A stretch of DNA of 51,816 nucleotides from Leucobacter salsicius M1-8 (GTDB lineage Bacteria; Actinomycetota; Actinomycetes; Actinomycetales; Microbacteriaceae), in the NCBI RefSeq assembly GCF_000350525.1, contig NZ_AOCN01000016.1, positions 1 to 51,816 on the forward strand. Direction: 5' to 3'. The notes under the pieces were generated by a model, which made no database searches, was not told where the DNA came from, and saw only the letters and a program-made list of their open reading frames with translations. Below, piece after piece: positions 35,999 to 42,763 of the stretch (positions are counted from its first letter, which is position 1; every line of letters starts with the position of its first letter). A program made the translations under genes and the position numbers.

Positions 35999-37855
35999 CT
36001 ATCCACCAATCGTCCATGCAAACGGCGGCAAGGACGTGGTCCCCTTCGAAATTGGTAGGAGGTCTTTGGGTGGAGCGAAACTAAGTAGCGTACTGGAACC
36101 CCCCAGTTGCTTCTGAATGTCAGCCCGTAGGCCGACAGCTGACTTTGTCTGCGCGGCCGTTTTCTCCCCTCGATGGTCAACCGAAGGGCCAGCCTCTTCC
36201 GCAGATTGGGCTAAGCTTTCCACCGGGCTCGAGCGCTCCCGGGTTTGGTCCAGACCAGGCTCATTGGCCCAAAGCTGAGGGTCCACAATGCCGCTAATGG
36301 CTACTGTCTCGGGCATTCCGGCCACCACAGGAGCAGAGGTTACGACCGACAGCTGGAGGATTGTAACCACCTCAGCGCGCTCCTCTTCGTTCATCTTGTG
36401 GAGTCTGCCGCGTGCACGCTCCGCGAGTGCTGCCACGTCCTCCGAAGCTCTGCTGCGTGCCTCTTCCGATGAAGCAAGAGCCTCGTACCCAGAAAGCCGG
36501 TGGTGTGCGGCGGTGAGTTCGGTTCTGAGGTCGGCTCTCAGTGCATGCTGACGTTTCTCATCTGCATGTGTCTCAGCCATGAGCACGCCACGCTCGGCCC
36601 GACCCAGGGCACGCTCCAGCTTAGCGATATGCAATCTAACTCCTTCGAGCGCACTGCGATCGACTTCCCGGTCGGAATCGTCGTCCGGAAGCGACAGATA
36701 GGCGCGTGCTGCGGCTTGGAGCCTCACTGGGTTGGAGAGTAGGTACATAACCTCATCCCAGACCAGCTGTTCGAGTGGCGATGCTCGGAGTTGCGGGCAC
36801 TTACACCGGTCAGCGCCAGCTGATTGCCTTCGTTTCGTGCACCGATAGTATCCAAGCCATTCCTCGCGGGGAGTGTTTACGGAGTACATATGATGTCCCT
36901 CTGCGGTGAATACGCGTCCGCTTAGCATCCGCGTCTTAGGGGCATTAGGGGCTTTGCCTGTTGGGCGTCTGCTGAGCGCCCTGAGCAGAGCACTGTGTTC
37001 AGCTTGCGTGAACACAGGGTTGCCGAGGTCAATTTCCACCGGGTCACCCCACACAGGGTTGCCCTGTAGATCGAGCCTGGTCTTGCTGTGTCGCTGACGA
37101 CTCCCACCCTGTCCCTTTGGAGCACCCCAAATTAGCTTGCCTGTGGCGAGCGTTGGATTCCGCCAAATGTTGCGGATGCTCTCAGCGTTCCATTGCTTTG
37201 CCCACCGAGGTCGTATGCCCGCATCATTGAAGTGGTTGACTACTTGGTAGCAGGACATGCGACGTCCGACTAACAGCTCATACCCGAGTCGCAGCGTCCC
37301 CCGCTCCTCCTCATTCGGTATTACTGAGCCATCACCTTCCCCTTTTGACTTGCGCAATCTCTTCCACCCATAAGGAGGTTCTCCGCCCGGGAGTTTTCCT
37401 TCCCGAGCAAGCGCCCGCTGACCGGATACAGTGTTTTCCACAATGCTGTCGCGGTCAAGATTTGCGAATACTGCTGACATGCCAAACATTGCGCGCCCTG
37501 CTGGGGTCGAAAGATCAAAACTTTCCTGGAGAGAAATGAGAGATACTCCCAGTTCCATTAGCTTTTCCATCTCACGGATGGCATGCCAGGATTTGCGCGC
37601 GAATCGCTTGGTATTGAGCACGATCAGAACGTCGAACTTACCCGAGCGAGCATCCGACAACATTTCTCGCCATCCCGGACGGGTGTCATCCATACCAGAC
37701 ACCCCCTCATCAGCGTATTCGGCAACAATTTCCCATCCACGATGCTCCGCCTCACCGCGAGTTTTTTGCTGCTGGTCGGCCAGAGAAGTATTATCTTTTT
37801 GGCTTTCAGTCGACACTCGTCGGTAAGTTGCAGCTCGCATCCTGCTCTTGTTCAT
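35999..37855 (-). CDS. Large serine integrase
   Basis: A 618-aa serine recombinase. The catalytic domain starts YRRVSTESQ with nucleophile Ser15, then the RPGWREMLSDARSGKFDVLIVLNTKRFARKS block. A recombinase domain (about 160-270: GGEPPYGWKR to the RNIWRNPTLATGKLIW region) and a zinc ribbon (C339, C351, C353 region) follow, then a coiled-coil segment (about 400-500) and a long Ser/Thr-rich tail not usual for the family. Such enzymes join attP and attB without host factors and need a directionality factor for excision. Its stop is 500 bp from attL, and the ends have the expected palindromic attP. The ATG overlaps the stop of the 60-aa gene upstream. Confidence 0.95.
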   Translation of the reverse strand: MNKSRMRAATYRRVSTESQKDNTSLADQQQKTRGEAEHRGWEIVAEYADEGVSGMDDTRPGWREMLSDARSGKFDVLIVLNTKRFARKSWHAIREMEKLMELGVSLISLQESFDLSTPAGRAMFGMSAVFANLDRDSIVENTVSGQRALAREGKLPGGEPPYGWKRLRKSKGEGDGSVIPNEEERGTLRLGYELLVGRRMSCYQVVNHFNDAGIRPRWAKQWNAESIRNIWRNPTLATGKLIWGAPKGQGGSRQRHSKTRLDLQGNPVWGDPVEIDLGNPVFTQAEHSALLRALSRRPTGKAPNAPKTRMLSGRVFTAEGHHMYSVNTPREEWLGYYRCTKRRQSAGADRCKCPQLRASPLEQLVWDEVMYLLSNPVRLQAAARAYLSLPDDDSDREVDRSALEGVRLHIAKLERALGRAERGVLMAETHADEKRQHALRADLRTELTAAHHRLSGYEALASSEEARSRASEDVAALAERARGRLHKMNEEERAEVVTILQLSVVTSAPVVAGMPETVAISGIVDPQLWANEPGLDQTRERSSPVESLAQSAEEAGPSVDHRGEKTAAQTKSAVGLRADIQKQLGGSSTLLSFAPPKDLLPISKGTTSLPPFAWTIGG

Positions 37856-38034
37856 TGGTTGGGATTTCCGATGGCCGCATTGACTTTCGCGGCGAGGGAA
37901 ACAAACTTGTCGACGTACTCTGGCATGTAGCCGTCCTCGATGACGAATTCCCGTTGGTTGTGCACTGCTTCAAGTAGCAAAGTTCGCTCTTCATCGTTGA
38001 GGTTCAGTACGAGCTGTCCTTGTGAAGTGTTCAC
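37852..38034 (-). CDS. Sixty-residue protein coupled to the integrase
   Basis: The protein begins MNTSQGQLVLNLNDEERTLL and contains LEAVHNQREFVIEDGYMPEYVDKFVSLAAKV; it is mildly acidic and mostly helical. It matches no family I know. Its TGA overlaps the integrase ATG (ATGA), so it is translated just before the integrase from the same mRNA. This position makes an accessory role in recombination possible, for example a directionality factor or integrase modulator, but nothing in the sequence proves it. Confidence 0.65.
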   Translation of the reverse strand: MNTSQGQLVLNLNDEERTLLLEAVHNQREFVIEDGYMPEYVDKFVSLAAKVNAAIGNPNQ

Positions 38035-38327
38035 AGCGTGCCTTTCGTTGGTTGCGGCCAGTGTCGAGACTTAAGTGTTCGGCCAGCTTTGGTAACAATG
38101 CCGGTGACGCGTCAATTGATAAACGCGCGTAGGTGAGCGGCTATCCGCTGGACAGCCCTTGACTTCCAGTCAAATATTTCAGGGGTATCCGGCACAATCC
38201 ACCACGTCGAGGTGGCCGTCGGAACCGTCGGAAGGGGACAGTGCTGCGCTGGATGAGAACCCGAGAGAGTTTCCATTGTGGATTGCAAAGTCTCACTGAA
38301 GAGGTGGCCCTTGGCGGCGGGTGGGAG
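38035..38327. promoter_or_regulatory. Repeat-bearing noncoding region upstream of the integrase gene pair
   Basis: Two short features stand out: a perfect inverted repeat TTGACT, TCC, AGTCAA (38159-38173), and a perfect tandem repeat of CCGTCGGAA twice (38216-38233). No convincing gene is seen. The region likely holds the promoter and operator of the integrase pair, and the tandem units could be iterons for replication. Confidence 0.45.
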
Positions 38328-38424
38328 CGGACACACAGACACACTCAGCTTTGGAGGCCTCCAGAAGCTTCCCGAGCCGGGAGACCAAGTGGAAGCCCCC
38401 TAAAGTGGTGTGTCTGTGTGTTCG
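38328..38424. other. 97-bp multibranched inverted-repeat structure
   Basis: An outer stem of 17 bp pairs CGGACACACAGACACAC (38328-38344) with GTGTGTCTGTGTGTTCG (38408-38424), one G-T pair. Inside are two further hairpins: 38347-38369 (nine pairs around GGCC-containing centre, one bulged G) and 38370-38382 (TCCCG, AGC loop, CGGGA). Three nested or adjacent stems in 97 bp make a cruciform or a structured RNA likely. It sits 20 bp downstream of the helicase gene. No T-run follows on either strand, so it is not an intrinsic terminator. Confidence 0.7.
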
Positions 38425-38443
38425 TCAGACTGAGTCCTTGTAA

Positions 38444-39823
38444 CTAGAACAGCCCCCGAGAGGCTTCTTCTGTGTTGTCACTCTCTGATTTGAGTCGAAG
38501 ACCGAGGATCGCTCGGTCCCGTCTATCTCTTGTGCCCCTCGTTGGTTGCTCTCGTACAGTTGCAGGGATCATGCCGCTGAGCACGGTGTTCCGGAGCTCG
38601 TCGAGCATGGTTGGGGTGCTCACCGGACCATGACCATGTCTGCTACGAAATGAGTTGTACTCGGACAGTAGCTCGGTGTTGGTGATGTAGCCGCTCTCAT
38701 CGGTTTCTAGACGCAGACTGACAAACTCAGCCGCGATGTTTTGCGACGAACTCCAGTCTTCAGTCGCGGTGCGCACGGACGGCGGTAGGTGAGCACTGTC
38801 GAGTAATTCAGGTTGTGCATGGGCCCGGGCGGCTCCTTCGATCAGCCAAGCCAGTATTTCCTCGCGGGGTGTATCGAACCATTCCTTCACAGCAGTATCA
38901 AGCGCCCGTTCATTGGTGCTCACGGGGTCCGCTGCGAAGGTATAAGGAAATGGAACTTCCACGAAGCGACGAGTTGTTCCAAGATTGTGGCTCCTGATTC
39001 GGAGTGAAGCGTTCGTGCTGATGTATAGATCATGTGTGAGTACAAAATCAAAGGGGCGACCTCCTGGATTGCGGCCCTTTGCGCTGCCAGAGTCAGTGAT
39101 TCTCTTGATTACGGCTTCATTGAGCATCTTGTCTTCGAGTTCTTCGGCCACGAGATAGCGAATACCCTTCAACATTGCGAGGTGATACTCGGGATTGGTG
39201 CGACCGCCGCCACTAATCGCTTCGGGATCAAGCCTTCCCGCATAGGTACCCAGCGCAGCATATACAGCATTCATCAGTGTGGTCTTTCCATTTCGACCTG
39301 CCCCTTTGAAGATCACCACCCGTGGAGTGGGAGATTGCTTTCCAAACAGTGCGACGCCGAGTTGAATTTGTAACCATTCCCGAGCGTCAGCGGGTACTGC
39401 TTCGAGCATCTTGCACAGGCGTTCTCTGGAAGCACCGGGGAAGTAGCGGACGCCAGCTTGGCGCATGAACCGGTCCGTGGGCTTGGGAGGTCGTTCTTGC
39501 CCGGTGCGAAGATCTACGACAGCATCCGTCGTCTTGAAAAGGAACGGGTCCGCGTCGAAGCTACTGAGACTCGCCTGAAGTCGCCCGGCGAGTTGCAGTA
39601 GGACTGCCTGTGCTTTCTTAGTTGAACGCAGTTGATGGACTTCTCGGGGGTCAAAGGATTGAACATTCTCCTGGATCCAGTCGGAGACGTGTGCGAGCAT
39701 CACTTCTCGAGGGACGGGCTTCCAGAGCCCTTTGTCGTGGCTGACCCATCCATCTTCGATGCAGAGGAAAGAGTTTGCCCATGCAAGCGCTAGGTCGCGC
39801 CCGATATCAGCGTCGGTGGTCAT
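38444..39823 (-). CDS. SF3 helicase (phage/plasmid primase-helicase, D5/P4-like)
   Basis: A 459-aa replication helicase. The N-terminal half resembles the D5_N region of phage primase-helicases (DPFLFKTTDAVVDLRTG... near 92-107); the ATPase has Walker A GAGRNGKT at 174-181, a Walker B-like LVAEELED and the motif C region DLYISTNASLRI. It would unwind the element's origin. The ATG at 39823 overlaps the TGA of the Prim-Pol gene (ATGA); upstream starts would extend into it. Together the two form the replication module. Confidence 0.9.
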   Translation of the reverse strand: MTTDADIGRDLALAWANSFLCIEDGWVSHDKGLWKPVPREVMLAHVSDWIQENVQSFDPREVHQLRSTKKAQAVLLQLAGRLQASLSSFDADPFLFKTTDAVVDLRTGQERPPKPTDRFMRQAGVRYFPGASRERLCKMLEAVPADAREWLQIQLGVALFGKQSPTPRVVIFKGAGRNGKTTLMNAVYAALGTYAGRLDPEAISGGGRTNPEYHLAMLKGIRYLVAEELEDKMLNEAVIKRITDSGSAKGRNPGGRPFDFVLTHDLYISTNASLRIRSHNLGTTRRFVEVPFPYTFAADPVSTNERALDTAVKEWFDTPREEILAWLIEGAARAHAQPELLDSAHLPPSVRTATEDWSSSQNIAAEFVSLRLETDESGYITNTELLSEYNSFRSRHGHGPVSTPTMLDELRNTVLSGMIPATVREQPTRGTRDRRDRAILGLRLKSESDNTEEASRGLF

Positions 39824-40632
39824 CGCCATGACTGCGTACCCCCATGCTTTGAGATTGCCCCTTGGAGTGCTAGATACCATTCCAAGGCAGGGTCTTCGTC
39901 TCCGGTATGAGGAGTATTCACCCAAATCGTTGCGAGGCGGTCAAGAGCCTCGGGGACGCCGCCGTGTCCATCAGCAGCGAGGAGTACCAGATGTGTCTGT
40001 ACGCGTAGCATCGATTCGTGGCCGATAAATGACTCTGACCCTTCGCCCTCAAATCGCCTCAAGACTTGTTGGACCCCTTGAGAGGGAGTCAGTCCAAGAT
40101 AGCCGTGGAACCAGTCCGCTGTTTCCCCAAGGTATGGCACACTCGTGGTCATAATCTTCGTCTTCCCGCCTTGTAGAGCTGCGGGCAAGCGGGTTTGGAC
40201 CTGGGTGACCATCGGCAAAGCGTAGGGAGTCACAACGTAACCCCCACGGCTTTTCCGATCAACCCCAGGCAGTAGGCCATTCACTGATGACGAGAGATCT
40301 CTGAACCACAAATGCAAGCCGACGCCCGAAAGGGAGCTCCCGCGGAATGTGACTGGGGAAATCCGGACTCGTCGATCAATGAGTGATTCCCAGCCGTCTG
40401 GCTTTCCTGGCTTCCTGTCAACATCAATGCAAGTCTTGTTGACCCTGCCAGGGGTGACTGCGGGGAGTGCATGCGGATTCTGAGTCCACCATTCGCGAAT
40501 GACGACGGTCGACGTCGTAGCCTTTTCCTCCCACTTGGTCCAGCCTCGGAGTGGGCGCTTGTCTGGTTGAACAGGGAAGACGGGCCAGCCATGAGTAGCG
40601 TTGTGGAGGGCTACTTCCAGATAGGACATCAT
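39820..40632 (-). CDS. Bifunctional primase-polymerase (Prim-Pol) protein
   Basis: A 270-aa AEP-type primase-polymerase. Start ALHNATHGWPVFPVQPDKRPL is the standard opening; metal-binding D70 and D72 lie in CIDVDRKPG; the LSGVGLHLWF block holds the conserved His. The C-terminal 80 residues are a helical region with HESMLRVQTHLVLLAADG. It should prime or copy the element's DNA, working with the SF3 helicase whose gene overlaps its stop. Its own ATG overlaps the TGA of a tiny upstream frame. Confidence 0.9.
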   Translation of the reverse strand: MMSYLEVALHNATHGWPVFPVQPDKRPLRGWTKWEEKATTSTVVIREWWTQNPHALPAVTPGRVNKTCIDVDRKPGKPDGWESLIDRRVRISPVTFRGSSLSGVGLHLWFRDLSSSVNGLLPGVDRKSRGGYVVTPYALPMVTQVQTRLPAALQGGKTKIMTTSVPYLGETADWFHGYLGLTPSQGVQQVLRRFEGEGSESFIGHESMLRVQTHLVLLAADGHGGVPEALDRLATIWVNTPHTGDEDPALEWYLALQGAISKHGGTQSWR

Positions 40633-40742
40633 GCGCGCTCACCATCCGTCTGAGTGAAGGCGAAGAGCAGTTGTAGGAGCCGTTCAAGGTCGTCCGTAGG
40701 GACCTGGTCTGGTTGCCAGCTAACGATAGGAAGGTGATGCAC
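40629..40742 (-). CDS. Possible 37-aa leader protein of the replication operon
   Basis: A GTG at 40742 lies five bases behind a perfect AGGAGG (revealed on the minus strand) and opens a frame starting VHHLPIVSWQPDQVPTDDLE and containing LLQLLFAFTQTDGERA. The TGA overlaps the Prim-Pol ATG (ATGA), so it could be a translated leader that couples Prim-Pol translation. No family is recognised. The strong ribosome site is the main support. Confidence 0.5.
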   Translation of the reverse strand: MHHLPIVSWQPDQVPTDDLERLLQLLFAFTQTDGERA

Positions 40743-41146
40743 CGTGTCCTCCTTGGTCACGGGCGTTGAACAACAAAAAACGCCCATGGGTGAGCACCAA
40801 TCGCATTTGATCTGGTGTGCGAAAGGCATTCCCGGTCCACGGGCGTGGGTCTTGACCGCCAGAGGGTTACTCCGGCTCCCCAAACATAGACACCTTCTTG
40901 CCAGCCGGGGGACAGAGCGTGTAGCTCTGTCGTCACGATATTCACTTGTTGTTCCGACAATTGTAGGCACATTTTGCATTGACTCGCTGGCAAAGCGACG
41001 GCAGGTGGGTGCCGGTCGAAGTTCCGTGGGCCGTAGATCTGGCTGTCCTGAAGCCCTAGCGTGTGAGTTTCTCACGGAGCGCTGCACCGGGAAATGAACT
41101 TATCGCGAAAAGGATTCCGCGCGTGTTCTGCCCTGCGTAGTACGAG
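40743..41146. promoter_or_regulatory. Noncoding region upstream of the replication genes with two hairpins
   Basis: GGGCGTT (40761-40767) pairs with AACGCCC (40779-40785) around an A-rich loop, and GACAGAGC (40911-40918) with GCTCTGTC (40924-40931) around GTGTA. AT-rich segments with CAATTG follow at about 40940-40985, including a TACAAT box on the minus strand. No frame crossing it is convincing. It likely holds the promoter of the replication operon and possibly the origin. Confidence 0.45.
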
Positions 41147-41707
41147 CTAACTGTCGGCCAGAGCACCTGCTGCGTCTAGAACTTTTATCGTCGCGAGCAC
41201 GGGGCTGTCTCGATACTGTTTATTGCGGGCGACCTCACGTACTGTGGCAACAACCTCAGATGCCCCGAACACCTGCAGAGCGCGCCCGCCAATCTGCTGG
41301 TCTGCCGCCCACTTCCGGACGCGGGCCTCATGTCCTCCTCCGGCGAATTTGCCGACATAGAGGCGCATCTCGACCTGGTCCGGTCGATATCCAAAGCGCC
41401 CACATGCACCTTGGAGAACCCCGTCGCGGATATCCGACTGATTCAGCAGGGCATACCAGCTCGTATAGCCAGACTCTCCTATGACGTGCTCGGAGACTAC
41501 GCCGCGTGACCCGAAGAAAGACTTCACGGTAGCGAGGATGAGTTTGTCTGAGTTTGCACCGATCAGGTCAACTTCGTAGCCATGGGTCTGCCACTCGTCG
41601 TAGTTCTGCTTTCGCGTTAGGCGACGAACCGGGAACTTGAGTGCGCCAGACACAACCAGACCCTCGGTTTCCATCGCTAACGCGACGAATTGCTCGAACG
41701 ATTCCAC
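41147..41707 (-). CDS. Nuclease-like protein of unknown function (restriction-endonuclease-like fold suspected)
   Basis: A 186-aa protein beginning MESFEQFVALAMETEGLVVS. The stretch HGYEVDLIGANSDKLILATVKSFFGSRGV has the strand-turn-strand spacing of a PD-(D/E)xK core, with D47 and K62, but the residue two before the Lys is Thr60 rather than Glu/Asp, so it may be inactive or bind without cutting. The rest (YGYRPDQVEMRLYVGKFAG-type and GGRALQVFGASEVVATVREVA) suggests a second alpha-beta part. I believe similar proteins occur beside XRE regulators in actinobacteria. It is divergent from the XRE gene, with two operators in between. Confidence 0.75.
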   Translation of the reverse strand: MESFEQFVALAMETEGLVVSGALKFPVRRLTRKQNYDEWQTHGYEVDLIGANSDKLILATVKSFFGSRGVVSEHVIGESGYTSWYALLNQSDIRDGVLQGACGRFGYRPDQVEMRLYVGKFAGGGHEARVRKWAADQQIGGRALQVFGASEVVATVREVARNKQYRDSPVLATIKVLDAAGALADS

Positions 41708-41723
41708 AGAACCCCTACTCTCG

Positions 41724-41759
41724 GTGGTGATTTCACCACGATAGTGGTGGTTTCACCAC
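41724..41759. promoter_or_regulatory. Two tandem palindromic operators
   Basis: GTGGTGATTTCACCAC (41724-41739) and GTGGTGGTTTCACCAC (41744-41759) are 16-bp palindromes with identical 6-bp arms. Their centres are 20 bp apart, two helical turns, so two dimers would sit on the same DNA face. They lie between the nuclease-like gene and the XRE gene, overlapping the expected promoters, and are probably bound by the XRE protein. Confidence 0.8.
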
Positions 41760-41794
41760 TGCGTTAGGGTGCCCCGCCGAGATGAACTAGTTTG

Positions 41795-42022
41795 GTGACT
41801 TACCCGACCCGCGATCCCGACTTTGCGGCGTTGAGGTTGCAGATGGCGAGGGTGCGGAACGAACGGGGCTGGACGTTCGACAAGTTGGAGGCGGAATCTG
41901 GAGTTCACCGCCGCACACTCATTGCTATGGAGCACGGCACCACAAATGGCCGTCTAGATTCATGGTTTCGAGTGGCGGAATCCTTCGGGATTCCTGCAGG
42001 GGAGTTCTTTTCCGTGCTTTGA
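41795..42022 (+). CDS. XRE-family DNA-binding regulator
   Basis: A 75-aa single-domain protein. The helix-turn-helix lies near residues 15-60: LRLQMARVRNERGWTFDKLEAESGVHRRTLIAMEHG, followed by DSWFRVAESFGIPAGEFF. There is no extra domain, so it resembles compact controller or repressor proteins. The GTG at 41795 was taken; the preceding codon TTG is an alternative, and no clear ribosome site is seen, so it may be leaderless. It probably binds the two operators upstream and regulates itself and the divergent nuclease-like gene. Confidence 0.85.
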   Translation: MTYPTRDPDFAALRLQMARVRNERGWTFDKLEAESGVHRRTLIAMEHGTTNGRLDSWFRVAESFGIPAGEFFSVL

Positions 42023-42396
42023 GATATTGAACTCGTGCACCGAGCAATACTCGAAATTTCATCCCAAGACTCAGTCGATTGTCTGTAGCATTTTCATGTG
42101 GATCACTACTTCTGCGATGCCGCTAGAGATTGGTGCGACCCACGAGTCCCTTCCTGCCCGGACTGTGGCTTACATCCGATGACATCAGCAGGATGGTGTT
42201 GGGAGTGTCCGGGCTGTGGGAATTTGTTATTGCCGTCTCCACGCGACCCACTGCAGCCCACGTAGGTCTCCGTGTTTGTGCGTCATATCTTCGTGGTCCT
42301 CGAACCAATGAACTGGGATTCATATCCAGGGAGCATTCGGGAGAGCCAGGAGAGCGGTCGGGGGTGGTGCAGCTGTTCCCGTTCGAAAACTAATCG

Positions 42397-42745
42397 CTAA
42401 GTAGCTCCGTATCGGATCCTGGTAAGACTGAGTAGGCGCTGATACGGGTTTGGGTGCCACCGCCTTCCTTCGAAGCGCTCGACGATGCTGTAGGCACAGT
42501 TGGTAGGGCGGATGAATGCTAAGCGAGTGCCGTTGCACTCGCCGCCGACCAAACCCAGGCCGAGATGACCCCCGTGGGCGACTGCGAGCCAGGACGGGAG
42601 CGCTAAGCGCCATAAGTTCATGGTCATGCTCGAGAGCCGCTACGGCTTCCGCGTCAAGAGTACGTTCGGTTTCGTCAAAGACCTTAGGGCTTAACGGACT
42701 GATATTGGTGCCCTGGAAGACTGTGCAGGGTCGGAATACTATCTA
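42397..42745 (-). pseudogene. Frameshifted remnant of an unrecognised gene
   Basis: On the minus strand, one frame reads IVFRPCTVFQGTNISPL and SPKVFDETERTLDAEAVAAL, ending near EHDHELM. It continues in the next frame as LPSWLAVAHGGHLGLGLVGG and ECNGTRLAFIRPTNC, then AYSIVERFEGRRWHP, up to a stop at 42397. Both parts have coding-like third positions and residue composition, but a single frame does not cover them, so a frameshift is likely. No family is recognised. The rest of the 42023-42763 interval shows no supportable gene. Confidence 0.4.
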
Positions 42746-42763
42746 GTTCGACACTCAACCCGT

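Noticed and set aside
38112..38342. A 76-aa minus-strand frame (starting MSVCPLPPAAKG)
   Set aside because: Its start lies inside the 97-bp structured repeat and its composition is dictated by the repeats; no family resemblance or ribosome site.
41147..42022. A restriction-modification system
   Set aside because: No methyltransferase gene is present in the element, and the putative nuclease lacks the acidic residue two positions before the lysine.
42130..42393. An 87-aa plus-strand frame after the XRE gene
   Set aside because: No family resemblance, no ribosome site and weak codon pattern; the opposite strand contains a competing remnant.
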